A stretch of 64,000 bases of DNA from Amphibalanus amphitrite (GCF_019059575.1 NW_024881990.1:62001-126000); one strand, 5' to 3'; shown: positions 1 to 14,912, counted from the first letter of the stretch. Translations and numbers: made by a program. The notes: generated by a model not told the origin, from the letters alone.

Positions 1-3000
1 CCGGCCGGCCGAGCTGGCGGCGCCGCTGGCGGGCCGGGTGCGGCGTTATGTGCGGCTATTGATCAGCGTCCCGTCGGCGTGCCGGCGCAGCGCGCCGCCC
101 TAACCCACTGCACTTGGCCCACTCGGAAAATGGGTCAGCGGTGACGTCACGCCTGCCGGCCGACGCGAGTGGCGCAATAGCCAGATGTCGCCCGTGCAGC
201 AGGGAGGGGGGGGGGGGGTGCAGCAGACCGACCGGTCGGGGTATGGGCGACGAGAACGCCGTGCACGCCCGATGAGACGACCGCCGTGGCCGCAGCACTT
301 TCGTTTTGCGCAGCGAGCCGCCGTGGCGCAATGATGGTCTGTGAGCGGCGGTGGTGGCAGCACCTGAGGGGACACCTGGGCCGTCGTTCACGCGCAAAGT
401 GCTTCGACAGACACTGTCTCTGTCAACGCGTCAAAATGTTATTAAAACCAAATTTAATTAAAATGACGCCGGCTTTTGACCTATAACAACAGGAAAATTA
501 TAAGTATAGTTAGTATAACACCGCTAGACGGCCATGAGCCATCTGATTGCTGGGCACGTCACGTCATACACCCTGTAATTCATGCAGTGACCCTGTTGAC
601 ACGTTCCTTTGATTTATGACCTGTCTCAGTGCTTACTATCGGCTGTGATCGGTGGTAGATGGTCTCTGCTCCACTTTCGTTATTATTACGCATCTGTCTA
701 TAACCCCTTCCCTTCGCTGACGTGCTCTCTGTTTTCAGTTTCGCAGTCGGACGAGGGAGGTGAGTGTGCCCAACACCTGTCCGTCCGTCCGTCCCCGTGT
801 GTGATGTGTGGTGCCGCTTGTCCGCCCATAGGTGGAACTATGTGCCGAACTGGGGGTGCCCGGGCGTAGCAAATTCGCCGCCGCCATATAGGTTACCTTG
901 ACCTCCGCCGTTTGTTGCGGCTCCAGAGCCAAACTCGTGTGGAGCTGAGAGAGCTTGGGCACCCCTAGCGCGGTATAAGCCTCCAGCTATGTGTCCGCCC
1001 TCACCTGTGTGTGGATTGGGAGCTGCGAACTGTATGTCTGTATGTTTTTGAAAGATTTTATGCCGCGCTGCCAAGTGTTTCACCCTGCGCTGACCTGACC
1101 TGGCCTGACCTCATATGCCCTGCTATGCTGCCCTGCATTACCCGCTCATGCGTGCGTGGCTGTGTGAGCTATGTTCGCGCGCGCCACAGCTCGGTCAGCC
1201 GTCGGCACCGACCGCCCACGGGCGGCCCGGGCGCGCCTCCGTGCCGCCGCCCAGGCCCGCCAGATAATGGCGGCCACGATCGGTGTCAAGGTCACCCCCT
1301 CCCCTCCCTCCGCCGCCCGCCGTGTCGCCGACGGGAACGATAGCAGAACGGAGCGCCGTCCGCCGCGCCGCCGCGCGCTCTTTCGGTCCGATTTGGCGCC
1401 GGTTTTTATGCCTACCGGGAGGTCCGCTGAAGCGGGAGCGCTGCAGAGGTGCAGAAATAGGGGTGGAGGGAGGAGGGTTCGGTTACCGGACAGATGCGCA
1501 GTTAACAGACCAGACAGACTGACAGTGCAGAGCTTTACGAATGCTGTCGCCGTTAGAGGAGAGCGTGTGGCTTTAGTATTAGCCTGTAGGACACTGCGAT
1601 GGTGGGATCAATGATATTTTTGGAATGCACAAAAAGTTGATGATTATGAAAAACGAACAAAGATAGTCCGTATTATTTTTTATATTTATACTCTTTCTAT
1701 TATGCCATATTCATTATGATATGATATTTATATTATATTATATTTTAATATATTTTTCATTTTTATGATAGTCATCACAAGGCATACCCCAAGCTTCAGT
1801 GTTGCCTCTTACGCTGTGCTATTTGTTTTTTCTTCTTTTCCTTTTAAATGCTCCACCTGCTACACTTAAAGCCGTGTAAGAGGTTCAGGCTATCAAGCAT
1901 CTGCATTGCACTTAGCAAAGCCGATGCATTCTTGTTACCTACCTTCCAACATAGTTATATAACCCTGTCGCGGTGTCGCTCCCCGCCCTGCCGGTCCCCT
2001 GTCTGAACATCATACCAGTCCTGGTAGGAAGGCGACCGTGCCCCAGACCGCTGCTTTGTCACAGTCACCTGTGTGCCTTCAGAGTTGTGCCTTCACCAGT
2101 GTCTTTAGAGCACGACTAGAGCCCTACCTATCAGTAGACCAGCCATGTGACGCGATACAACCGGACCGTATATAGTACGACCTACACGATGTCTCTTCAC
2201 GCGAATTAGCGAGTTCGCAGAAACAGGGATGGTCCATCAGGTGCATGCTAGCGAAAGTCTCCAGGCATTTGTTATTGTGGCATGATTGTTGGCTCGGTAT
2301 GCAGCCTTTTGTGGCTGTTATTGCAGCCTGCCATTCTCGAAACGTCTTTGCTGCTTTGGTCAGGCAATGAAGCAATTCTTTGTTAAACATTTTCCAAAAA
2401 TATTTGCGTTTACTCAGTCGGTGAGAATACCGTCCAAAATAATTTCTCAGTTGTGCGCCTGCCTATCATCTAGTGATGTAATAAACGCTGAAACTTTTAT
2501 AGCAAGGAATGTGGTGCAGCTCGCAGGAATGTCTTTATGTGACAGAATGATAGCCGGGAATTTTCACAATTATCGCTCGGCCGTCGAGAGCCTGGTCAGC
2601 GACTCTGCTCCCCTTTGTATGCTGTCTGGGAGATGAGCGACTCTCACCTCGGTATATACCGGTGCTTGAGTTAGCGAACCGACCCGCAGTCGTCGTCCGT
2701 TGCCGGCTCTGTACTCCGCGCGGCTCTTTGTTGTGCAGTTGCTCGCCGGCCGGCGCGGCGTGGCGAGCCCGTGTGATTCGGTAAACAGCTTTTTACGCAT
2801 CGCGACTGCCCTTGACGCCAGCGTGCAGCGCCCGCGGCGATGCACGCGGCTCGCGCGGCGCACCCTACAACGCAATGCGGGACATGTTGTGCCACAGATG
2901 AGCTGGCTAGGGAAGGCCTGCTCGTTCTCTGGCCTTCGATTCACTTCCTGAAGACGGCGTGGTGCCGCTGTGAGCTTTTCAAGTGCTGTGTTATGTCAGA

Positions 3001-6000
3001 TCGAAGTAGAGCTGGCTTTATGCGGTATTCTTAACGTCTGCTGTATGCTAAAGTTGATAAGACCGACGTGCCATTGAGTTAGTTGCTGTTATTTTTGCTT
3101 GCGGCTTTACTCTAAAATGTCGGGAGATAAGTCGAGGGTCATTGGTGTGATCGCACACCAACTCCCACTATGCACATGCTCTATCCCATTGACTGCCAAC
3201 GGGTCCACACTCCACGTGACTCGCATAGACGGCATGGTTCGTAGTTCGCACTCTGTGGTGTCTTGAGCCACACCACACGGTGCTGGACTCCGTGCCCGGA
3301 AAATGGCCCCCTTCACGGTCCCGCTGGCTGAACAGGTAATTTCCTGTCGTGGTTTGACAGCCGCCGTCCGGTCGCGCCGTCCTGTTATGGGGGTGTACTA
3401 TCACTTCTGTCACCAGGAGGTGTCGATGTCAGGGAAGCTGTCGTTGATGTCGCTGACACGTGCGTGCGTGTAATCATTCACGCACATCTGGTGACTGACC
3501 GGCTGTCCTGGAGCGGCTGTTTCACGGCTCTGGCAGCGAGGGATGCGTCAGCTTCCTCCATCATCTGCGTGTCTGTCCTGGTGTGCGTGGGCGTCCGGGC
3601 GGACCCGTCTGGGCGGCCCAGCACTCAGCAGGGAGGAGGGGGTCGGGGGTTTATTTTCGATGGCGAACGGCACTGGGTCAGGGGGCTGGAGGGCGGGGAG
3701 GGGAGGGTATCTGGGTCGGCGCAGACACCCCAGGCCAGCGCCGTGCCTCTCCTCTCCCCTCCCCTCCCCTCCCCTCCTCTCCCCTCCGCCCGGAGCTTCG
3801 TGACGCAGTTGGCTCTCGCTTCTCATCCCCCCCCCCCCCCAGTTGGGAGTGCAAGATCCACACAGGCCGAATGTGAATGAACATAGGGCTCAGCTTCGTG
3901 ACCTCCCATCCCTCCCTCCAGTCGCACGGCGTGTAATCCCCTGAGGATCGGCCAGGGCTTGCAGCTCTCAATGAACCGATGTGCATGCACGGTCGGTGCT
4001 CGCGGGGCTCCATGTGGTAGAATATCCACCTGGGACAAACGTCACACTTGGCTGCCTGGCTGTAACAAATGACAAAGTTACACGCAATGCTTGGGTCTAT
4101 AGGAATTAGTGAAAAGACAAGCTGCTGGGATCTTGAAGATCTTCCTCCAGTCTGTCAAGACAAAGTTAGTTAAACCCGACCCCAGTGTTTTGCTGGTAGC
4201 TATCTTTTTGCCGGGATGGATCTTTGGCGATTTATTCAGATAAGTTGTATGGTGTGCATGGTGCTTCATGTTCGTAAAGAAGCAGTTACGTCCTGGCCTG
4301 GTGGTGACGGGTGGTGCGTCCTGGCCTGTAGACATTGGGACAAAAATCTTTTCGAATCCCCGGTCAAGGATGCCTCTGTTGCCGCCTTGAGCGAGGCTGT
4401 ATAAAATGCCTTAGACAAGGCAGCTTATGAGCTCATTTGCAGGCCTCTGCTGACCTGCACAGTGCACACAAGCGAACATCTTCCCGTTTCAGTGCCTGGC
4501 TCGGGCCAGCCTGTGTGTCTGACGCTTTCTAGCGGGCCGTTCGGTAGAGTTTGGCCCAATTGCCAGCAGCTCATCGCCGTGGTTCAGATTTGCCGTTAAT
4601 CGTGCCTTCAACCGACACCTACTAAGCCAGCCGCCGACAGGTGTTCTCCTGTTGGTATGACGTCACACGTTGGTGACGTCACCTCTGACCCGGCGTGGCC
4701 AGTTCGGTCTCCGTCCTTCCGAGCGCCGTCGTCTCTCAGCGCTGCTCGCCGCCAGGCGCCAGCCCGCCGGCCACTTTCTCTTTCTTGGGGTGTTGAGCGG
4801 CGGCTGAGTGGGCGGCTCGGTTGCAGACGCCCCCCCCCCCCCTCCTCCGCCGCGGTGGGGAGGGGGGGGGTGATGACGTCAGCGGTGCGGAGGAGAGCCG
4901 AGGTGCCGGAGTTTCGTCAGGCGCCCGGGGAGACTGCGCTCCCGGCTGCTCGGCGATGGTCTGTCGGCCTGCAGCGTTCGTTGCGTCACGGAGTGCGGCT
5001 GTCCCGGCGCGGACCTGGAGGAACCGCCTGAGGGATATTACTGGCGTGAGCCGAGAAAACGCTCAAAGGACAGGTGTGTGACGGGACCGGACACCGCTCT
5101 CTTCACAGCAAAAGACGTGGTCGAAGGCATATCTCGTGAAAAATCGTCCGCGTCTGATGCGGCCCGATGTTTCACCCGTTTTGCCAAGCAGCGGGCTCTC
5201 TGAAAGCTGGTTGCGCAAATCGACTGTCGCGGATCGACGCGACTGCTGCCACTGTCAGGTATCACAGATCTCACTGTCATCTTTCTGCGACCTGCAGCTC
5301 TCCAGCTGAGGATAAAAACACGAGCAATGTGGCGACGGGACGGGACGGTAACCAAGCCTGGGCGCCGTGCATTAGCTCCATTCCTTCAGTTCTTGTTGAC
5401 ACGAAAAACAATACTTATTTCCAGCTACCGATGGCTCTATCGAAAATCGTGTAGATTGCATCACATGGTCATTTTTATGAAAAGTACAACATTCTATTCC
5501 TATTCCTTTGTTATTTTTGTCTAACAGTCTGGGTACTACTGCTCATAGAATTCAATAGAAATGGACAGCCGTTTCTTCTTATCTCACCTTTCTCCACACT
5601 AAATAGCTAATTTGGGTTTCAAGTAAATGCATGCTTTATGCAATAGTTTTCCCAGAACTGGAGGAAAACGGCCGATGGTATCCGTGGGTTGCATAACCCT
5701 CTAATGGTGTCAGGCACAGGCGCGGGGGCCGGGTCAGCCCGCTATGGTCGGCCATATTGAGGTCAGCGGGACGCCCAAAGATGGCCCATTGCAGGCCCAT
5801 TATACTCTGAGTCACCGCAACCAACCACGTCCTTTGCATAAGTCCTTAATCATCGCCAATCGGCGTAAGCTGTGTCGCAACTCTCAGGTGTGCGTACAGC
5901 CGCACAGTTATGTAACAGAGTAATCTGTCGATAATTTGTATCCGCCACGCCGCTGGAAATTCAGCCACTCTCCGGTTGGCTTCCACTGCTCAGTGCTCTG
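1..6000. other. Upstream non-coding region A
   Basis: No reading frame resembles a known protein. CpG-rich patches lie at about 1-400, 1,170-1,520, 2,640-2,900 and 4,650-5,030. An AT-rich block lies at about 1,610-1,790. TGACCT half-site repeats occur at 1,091-1,111, one exact TCAAGGTCA at 1,286-1,294, and a (CCCCT)n run at about 3,748-3,788 followed by poly-C at about 3,827-3,840. CRE palindromes occur at 142, 4,658, 4,674 and 4,874. The patches may be promoters or alternative first exons of ftz-f1 or a neighbour, which I cannot show. Confidence 0.6.
4658..4881. promoter_or_regulatory. CpG-rich patch with three exact CRE palindromes
   Basis: TGACGTCA occurs at 4,658-4,665, 4,674-4,681 and 4,874-4,881 within a strongly GC- and CpG-rich stretch that also has C- and G-runs. 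CRE clusters in CpG islands are common at animal promoters (family knowledge of CREB/ATF sites). That this is a promoter is inference, and no linked exon was found. Confidence 0.3.
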
Positions 6001-9000
6001 TGGCGTAGGTACCCAGTAATCAGCACGGCGCAGTCTGCAGCGGCAGCGGCCGGAGTCTCTGTTTTGGAGCCGCCTGTCTGCCGTGGATTAGGACTGGGCC
6101 GGCTGGGCTGGGCACCGGCCCATCACGCGATGTCATGAGCACGGCGGCTGTGGCGGTGGCTGCAGTGGCGATGGGCAGGCACGGTAGACTACAGACCTAC
6201 AGAGCCCGTGCCGATTGATGTCCGTGCCGTGTGCGGCTGCACACACGGGGTGGAGTGACGGGTAGACCGGCCCCTCTCCGAGTCGGTCCGACCGCGCCAG
6301 TCTGATGAATGGTCAGATATATCGGCGGCGTAATAGAACTCTGCAATATCCGTCTGCAACACTGGGTGGGTGGACGTGTTGGGCCCCCCGGCGTGTGCCC
6401 CAGCGTAGCCCCCATGGGGCCGCGCCGTCCAGCCTATACCCCGCCGCTGACGGCGCGCTGAGCTGGCGCAGCCCCCGGCGTGACGTCAGCGCCTGTTTGC
6501 CGAGCTGGCCGGCTGGCTGTCTGACCCACTAACCAGGCCGGCCTGGCCTTGACACACTGCACTTGGGGCCGCTTTTTACCGCCTCAGGCTCGGCGCCGCT
6601 CGGCTGACCGACCAGCCCGGTGAGTGAAAGTGAGCGGCGCTCCGAGCGCGGTGCGGCCAGACCTTTCGTTTTCGAACGCCTGGTAACCAGGTCGTGCTGC
6701 CACTCGAGTCGGGCCGGGCCGGGCCGGGTCGGGTCGGGCGGGTCGGGTTCAGAGGGGCCGGGCCAGGTTCAGAGGGGCCGGGCCAGGTCGGGTCGGGTGG
6801 GGTCAGGTCAGGCCGGGTGGAGCCTCGTTTAGTGTTGACGGTGTCGCAGTCGGTTTACTAATGAGATGCAGTAGAAGTTAGGGCGAGTCATCTCGTCTTG
6901 AACAGGCTAGTCCGTGTCCGTGATATAAATTTTAATTCCATCATTGGCAATGTCTCATCAATAAGTTTCAAGTCCCAATGAGTATCAATAACCAAAGCTA
7001 GAGCCGTTCTTCTCCTGATAAGTATGAGTCCAGGCCAGGTGCGGCAGTAGCAGTCGCCGCTGCCTTGCTCGACGCCTGTTCCTAGCTCCGTGCCGTGCCG
7101 ACCTGTGTGCCCGATCGTGACTGAGCCCAGCCCGTGGCCGGCGGGCAGCCATTTTGGCAGCAGTTTGGACCGCCGTGCATGAGTGCGGCCCGGTGTGGGT
7201 CGGGGCCACGCCGAGTGCTCGTGCCGAGCCGCTGCTGGGGTCTACTCAGCTCCGCTCCGGTTCGGCCTGGCTCCGGTCACTCGCTGTTCCGACCGCAGTA
7301 CAGCATTGTGGGGTATCGATGAAATGTCGAACACCAGCCGCTGTGCTAGGGACTAGACAAATCATGAATAGTCAAATGGATACGAGCATTGGTTGTCTGA
7401 TCTCGATTCCAAAGTCTACCAAGAATAAATCATCCCTAAGAAGTCCTGCGTTCGTGAACCGTTTTTGTAAGGCTTAGCCCACCCTGGCTGGTAACTTGTA
7501 ATTCCTTGTCCCTAGATGGCACTGCGGGCGGGCGCCTGAAGGTATGCTGTGCCGCAGTGTCCGCGCACCCGGGCCGTGATTACGACGATCAGCCAATTGG
7601 AGCGGACGGGGAGGGCAAACGAATTGTCACCGCTGAAGGTGGCTGCTGTCAAAAATGAATCCAGTCTCAAGTGGAAACACGTTAACTGTTCAATTTGTGT
7701 TTTGTTGTCCAATGTCCATTATATTCGTTTCATGAGACTGAATTTCTAATGTAGATTGTGAGAACGAGATCCCTGATTGTGGTTGCAGGCTGCTGCTCTT
7801 ACATTGAATGAATTTCGAATGGAGGGTTTGAATACCTTTTATCTTGTCTTCAACAAATATTTAAAGCCGTCGTGAATGATCAGATATTTTCATTCAGATA
7901 CAAACTTGTAACTTGTGGGCTTGTAACAGCAGGGACCGACCGATTGCCTCAAGTAGACTATGGAAACGCAATAAAACGATCGATTTGGTTGCACGACCGA
8001 CCAGCCTTTATGGCCGATGAAGGGTTTTTACGCGGCGGTCTGACTTCTGACCGGGTTTTAACTGTGTCTCCTGGCGTGAGCGGTATTATCCGGTGAATCA
8101 GATAGGCGGAATGACAGTCGGCCGGCCGTGGTTTCCGTGATTAGTATCGTCTCCAACCTGGTGGCAGAGCGAAAATGCCAAACATTTATGCGGAGACCTG
8201 CGTCGGCTTTTCGACGTGCAATATACCGCTGCCTCATAATCTAACGATGTGGATCTTTTCTCGTCGAGCCGGCAGATGCGTTAGTGTGCTGAAGCACACA
8301 GCCCCTCACCGGGCGTTGATCACGCTCACTGGATGGTGCAACTGCAGGAAGTGACACTCTGAAACTCGTCACCATCCTGAATAGAGCTGTCATGTCTGCG
8401 ATAGTGCAGCGTTGTGCAACGAACGGTGCCGCTGTGAGATCTGGATTAACGGACGTGTACGGACGGTGTGAACCCTGGCGCCGGGACAGGAAATGTCCTC
8501 GCGGATTCCGCTCATGGTGCAGTGGAGGTGGGGCCGCGCTTGAGTGAAACTGGGTCTAGCTGAAGGATTATTGTAGAATAGAAAGTTCACCCGTGCCGTA
8601 CAATTAATTGTTCAATGTAATTCGATTGGAATGATTATTAGTCATTCCAGTGCGCGCTCCTTAATTGCTATGCGGTATGGGAACCTCAACATTTGCGAAT
8701 CACTTCCTGTTATGTTACGAAAACTTCATCTATGTATGCTCATGCTCTGAAGGATTAGTTGAGATGCTCAGCGGCATCAGCATGCCATGCACTTATTCAA
8801 CGTGATGTTCGACACGCCATCCGGCTTCTCAACTTTTTGCGATGGCTCCTCAACAAGCAGGCGTGTTTGTCGCTTCTGCAGCCTTCTCGGTATGGTCCTC
8901 GTCATCGATACGGCGTCGTCCATTCACGCAGTACCCCCGGCACAAAAACGACCACCGTCCTATCAGCGTTCCGTTTTTATCGAGCGTCACGTGCACATCT

Positions 9001-12000
9001 GATGACTGGCTAACCGTGTGAGAGGCTGTCATCGTTTGAGTGTGAGAGGTTGTCATCTAAATTCTGACTCACTCAGTCCCTTCGTCCTGGTTTATCCTTC
9101 CCTTATCGTTCCAGAAGCGAGAATGTCATCCTCTCCATCCGTATCCGGCTCTTTTCCATCAGTTGGTTTAAGGAGGGGGACAGTCACCCCACCCGATTCG
9201 TCTGTACCGGTCTCTCCGTCCTGCACAATTCATCCCCGTTCATTTTTGCAGGATGAAGGGCCCCCGCATCAGTCAAGGCTACTGCAGGGGAGCGAGAGGG
9301 GTGGCACTTCGGGGAGAGAAAGGGAGGACCTTGGAGAGAGCGAGTCGGGACACTTCCCCACGGCGTCGGCACTGTGCATGATGGGTCATTGGGAACTGCC
9401 CGGAAGGGGGCATCTCTCGAGAAGCCTTGTGGTGTCGAGAGAGGCACGCATGTATGGAAATTTGACGAAGATTCACCTTTGTTCTAGTTTCGAACGTTCC
9501 CAGTCTCGACTGACTCGTGGTCGGCTTTGGCGCTCTTGTATCGATCACTCAAGTCTGGCAGAGCGATGACCGATGTGAGACGGCCGACTGGCTATCATAA
9601 TAACTATTATCGACTGAGCGGCTCCCCAGGGCTCCTCTTGTGAACGAGGGAACCTGGTGCCGATTACACCAGGCTGCGTGACCTGAGAGTTATGGTACAG
9701 CAATTCACTTTCACAGTCGCACCTCAGGTAATACCCGACTCACGGCTCCATTTCCCGGAGTCCAACTGTCGGTCAGGCATTGTGTCATGGCTCGCGGGAT
9801 AATATGCCAGAGCTGACAACTCAGTAGATGATACTCATCATTGAGAGAGAACAAATGTGTGAAGTGAATCAATCGAGTTGGCTAGTCGTTATCGTTGCTA
9901 AATAATACCTATTTCCTGGGTCTGTCTGCCTCATTGAAGTGACTGTTATTTTTAGTCATTTTCCGCATATGTTTCGTTATCAAACATGTGCATTTTGCAA
10001 CATGTATGACTCACGCCCCCGTGTGCGGGTCGTTGGGTATGGGCTGTGTCGCTCCGATTCTGTATACGGCTGCGCCCCATTGCGACCAGCGGTGCCTCAC
10101 AGTGACCGAGAGCAGTGGACACTGGACATTGGGCCCTCCATCCGTCCCGCCGGGTCGCTTCCGTGTTGGGTTGGCTGCCGGACGGCCATGACCCAGATCC
10201 GCCGGCCGGCAAAACATGCCGCTGCTGCTGCCGCCCGTGCAACGGCAGGCGCTGTTTCCGCGTCCGACCGACCGACCGAGCAGAGTGGTCCAGCGGCGCC
10301 CCCTGCCCCCGACCCTCGGGCGCCAGTGCCTGTCCGACAACGGACAAAAACACGAGCCGATGTGGTCTGCAGGGCGGCAAAAAAAAAACCGCCGTGGGTG
10401 CTGGCTGACCTATTTTTGGTGGTAGATGGGGAGATTGTGTGACATGGACGAGCTGGATTTTACGGAGCAATGTGCTGCAATGTATGGGGAGATGGCGGTG
10501 TCTTCTGTCCGCCTGGTGGCCCAGCGGAGCAGCGTATATTAGCAACCTATGACGGTTGGGTGACTGTGTACCTACCTATGTGAGCCGAATTCTACATTCA
10601 TTTATCAATACATTCATGTATCAATGGATACCTATATGTGGGTCGAGCTAGATTGCATGCATGCAGTCGATACGTAATAGGCATTCCTGATGTAAACACA
10701 AGTCATGCCAAGAATGCAACTGACCTAGTTGTGGTCAATTTCGGAAAGTGAATACGTAGATCATTCAGCCGACCGCCTAAACTGGTCATAGAAAATGTTT
10801 TATTGCATGGTATTGATTACGGACCTTCCGTCATTACTGCTGTATCATGGATACTGTTGTCAGGCTAGGCGGCATTTTCGGTGAATTTCGACGGTATGCG
10901 TGCCTGTCTGAAGGATTGACCTACTAAAGTCACGCCATACAAGCCTGACAACTAAATATCCCCAATCAAATCGGCTTATGTGGCCCATTTAAAGCATTTT
11001 CCGTGACATTGCGACCCCGGATTGATCTCTAATCTGGACGAAACATTGAGCCGTAGTCGGTCCACTCGCATGCTGATTACATGAAGTGCTCTACTAAATG
11101 GAATTTTTCCATTTGCTGGTCATTTTCCGCGTTCTGCGTCGTGTGATCCGTTCCCGTTGGCCCAAGTGGCAAATGCTGACCACGGTAAATCCCTCATGTT
11201 TGCACTAGACAGTCGGTGCACCGGAGTGTCAGCTCGAGTCGATGGAGTGAGTTCCGTGGCTCCACTCAGCCGCCCACTGCCGGCGGACGGCGGGTTCCAT
11301 GATCTGCGCCGAAGGCCGCAGCTCACGTCCATGCGCTGCTGAGCTGAACGGCTGGCTATTTCTGTAGCTCCACGTCCAGTGAACGTCGCAGTGCCTCCTC
11401 TCGTTATGGCCACAGAGGTGCTCTCCGATAATGAACTCGGGTACACAGTCACGTCACTGGAACTCTCCTGCGGGAATACAACACCCTCTCCACTATTTTC
11501 CTTCCGCATCGCTCAGGATCCACTGTCCTTGCCCTATCCCGTTCCCAAGTGGCGCGATAACCCCCACATGCAGCCGCATTGACTCCATAACTCAGTTGTG
11601 TGGCATATCGGCACCTGTCGCCTGAAATTCTGATGCTTCAGACGGACGGACTTCGTTGTCACTGTCCAGAAAATATGTTGTGTTACCGTATTACTATGGC
11701 AACCTGGCAGTCTTTATTGTGTGACAGTCCTGCGTGCTACCTTCTTCCTCGCCCGAACGGAGCCACCGACGCAGAAGCCGCATTGATCTGGACCTGCTGG
11801 TGGAGCACCGCTCGATTTTTAATACCTCCTCTTCCGAGGGGATTTATGCGTTTCCTTGGGCTAGACGGGCGCGTTATATAATTGAGTGTGACCAGCTCCA
11901 GTTGTAGTGCGACTTGATCTCCTCGAGTGGACTGGGATAGGGTACGCAGGCTGCCGCCGACCGACCGGTCGGGACTGGCGACTACTGCGGCGTCATAGGC

Positions 12001-12013
12001 CTCGGTCGGTCCT

Positions 12014-12047
<34 letters not shown>

Positions 12048-14808
12048 AGCGTCGGTCGATAGGCTACACATCGGCAGCGTACTGCGCCACACCGCCGGGT
12101 GACTGGTGACGTACCGGCCCCAGCTGTGCCACTACGGGATATCCACCTGGTGCTACTGTCGACCCCATGCCCGGCTGACCCGGTTTCCTAGGGGCTCAGC
12201 CCTCCTCGGCTACCGCCGCCGCAGCCGCGGGCTCCGGCGGCGGGGCTATTGATTGACCCCAATACAGCGCGGCCCGAGTCTGGGTGACGCGGTCACTAGA
12301 CCTGCCGGTCGAATCGATGCAGGCCGACGGCGCTCCCACGTATACGGTGGTGTACCGACGTACCGATGTAGTGGCGTGGCCGGGTACTGGCGGAGTATTA
12401 TTGAGTCATACAGTCAAACAGTCAGACTCTGAGTCGGGCAGAGTAGTGACCCCAAGAGTGTGACTCTGTCTGTCTAGCGCCGCCCACGGGCCACAGGTCA
12501 CGGAGCCAAACGGCGAGCTCCCTGGCGACGCTTGTCTGGAGAAGTGGTAGGGGTGGGGACATCAGGGGTGTCTTTAGGGGCGCGCTGATAGTCGGTCACC
12601 TTTTGCAGGATGACAGGGTGGGGGTGGACGCTAGACAGACTACCGTACCGTACAGGGCGTTCTGACGGCCCGTCACTGGATGCATGACGGACGTGCCGTC
12701 ACATCCGTCACAGCTCTAATGACGAACCGTCATCCCGCCCTGGGCGCTCCGCCTGACTCCACTGCCGCTAATGGAGCCGGGCGCTCCGCTCACTTAGAGC
12801 GCCCGATGAAATTTGCCGCCCCTCCACCCCGCCAGGGATCGGAGTATTGTGAACGACGGGGCAGCGCCGCCGGCGGGGAAAGTCGACGGCAGAGGGGTGC
12901 CTCGGAGCGCGGATCGTCCTGCGAGTCGCACGTTGGGTTAATGGCCTGTGAAATGGCGGCTGAGACGGCCATTGGTCATCTCGAGCGTTTGATATGGGGT
13001 TTGTGTAGGACATGGTCGCCGCTATGTGGGAATGTTCCGCCCGAGATTTCACCGGTCCGCGGTGGTATTCCTGGACGGCGTCTGGCAAGCTTCGCGGGAT
13101 ATATGGCATGCCAAACTAATATTGTTTTGGAAGTCTGTCGCCTTTCGAGTAGCCCGTCACAGCTGGACATTGTCTTTTGATAATGCGCTCATATCTTTTA
13201 TAATGTCTTGATATTTTTTTGTCATATTTTAGGTTACTCATCGCTCTCCTCTCGACATTAAATCATTTCAAAAGTATTGAAACTCAATCATCACCTTTCA
13301 ACAACAACCTTTTCATTATCCATTGCGTGGAGCCTAAATCGGGGCTCGTTTTACCCGCCACGGACACCACTGATCGCTGCTGAATCAGCCCGCCGTCAGA
13401 AGCTTGGGCTCGCCGCCGAGGCACGAGCGTCGTGGCCTACATTCGATTATGCAACCCGATGGCATTTGAGGTGTTGAAATCCTCTCTAACCACATAGATA
13501 CACGTAAATGGACCCCAATTACTGGACTGGAACGCCGGGCTCTGGATCGGGGCGGGCTGCTGCTCGGCGGCGGCCCCCTGAGCTCGTAGGCTGACCCGCC
13601 GAACTCGACTGTCGGCTGGCTGGTAGTTCGAGCGCTGGCCGCTAGATGGCAGGACAGCCTCCTCCGGGCGCCGCGGCGGTACCGTCGCTCCGCTATGGGC
13701 GGTATCAGCTCCACACTGCTGTCACAACTGCACCGTTCTGTCCCCAAAAGGCGGCGGCTGAATTCCAGTCTGTCGTGCCGGCAAAATGTAGACCCCCTAC
13801 CGATCTCTGCGATCCTAACAGGAAAAGTCGCATAGTACGCTACTTTGGTCTTTGATAAGCAGTCCTGGCCTGCGGCCCGGGAAGTTCGTCGGAAAATCGA
13901 ATTGAACGCATATCGGCACTGGTGAAAATGATTGATTATGCATTCACTCAGATTGATGATACTTAGGACTCCGCGCTCGAATTTCGCCGTAAATTGCCTG
14001 CATGCCAACCCATCGTTCCTGCGCTGCCTTCGATCGAGCCATATCCCAGTCCGATGAAGGATCTGCTCTGAGCCAGTCTCAGTCGCAACTCGCAGTCAGG
14101 TGCCGAGCCAGTCAGGACCCAATCGGATGTACAGCGCAAGATGACCTGAGCCTTTAGGATAACAGTCCTGCACTGGTCGTCCTGCACAGCTATGCACTGC
14201 ACTGGTCGAGCTGTTATCCAAGCTCGGCCAGAGCACTGGCGTTCCGCTGGTCAGCAGTGCTCTGGCTGTCGCTCTGCTGGTCCACAGGGCACTGGCTGCT
14301 GCCCAGTGCCCACTGAAGTGGGCTGATCAGGATGTGTGCTGGGATGTCCTCTGCTCCCGGGACTCAACGGATGGTCTTTCTGATGGGAACTTCTCTCCTC
14401 CTACGGTGGCTCAGAGGGAAAGTGCACTCTTCGGTCTCCGGTAACTCCAGCCACTGGCTAGTTGGCTGCCATTCTACCGGTGTAGTTAATCCTACGGAGG
14501 CCGGAAATCAGGCGCTGGGGCTTTTTGTGATTCATCGCAAACTGAATGAGCGAGGAGTGAAACCGGCCTTCGCCTTCCGAGCCCTTTCTTTGCGCTCCTA
14601 CGCATAAATGGTGTGCAGCTATCGCAGTGCAGAATCTTGCGCTGCGTTTGGCTATGCGAAGAGTGGAAAGTGAATGTGGACTTGCATCAGCCTACTATCT
14701 TTTGAATTACAGTCGAAGTTGAATTCAGGACTTCTTTTAACTCGAGCAGAGGGTTGACTAGTGCTGTAGTGCCTCAGTATGTCACGTGGCCCGTCAGCTG
14801 CCAGCTGT
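6001..14808. other. Upstream non-coding region B
   Basis: No gene recognised. G-rich degenerate repeats of GGGCCGG/GGGTCGG occur at about 6,712-6,822, a TCAAGGCCA site on the minus strand at 6,544-6,552, a CRE at 6,481-6,488, a (CGG)n tract at about 12,014-12,047, and two adjacent GCACTG-based hairpins at 14,228-14,311. The rest is mixed-composition sequence with scattered short open frames. Confidence 0.6.
12014..12047 (+). repeat. (CGG)n microsatellite
   Basis: An uninterrupted run of CGG units, about 11 copies, in a CpG-rich patch. Such tracts sit in 5' leaders or promoters of some animal genes. No linked gene was identified here. Confidence 0.85.
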
Positions 14809-14816
14809 TCTCTCTC

Positions 14817-14912
<96 letters not shown>

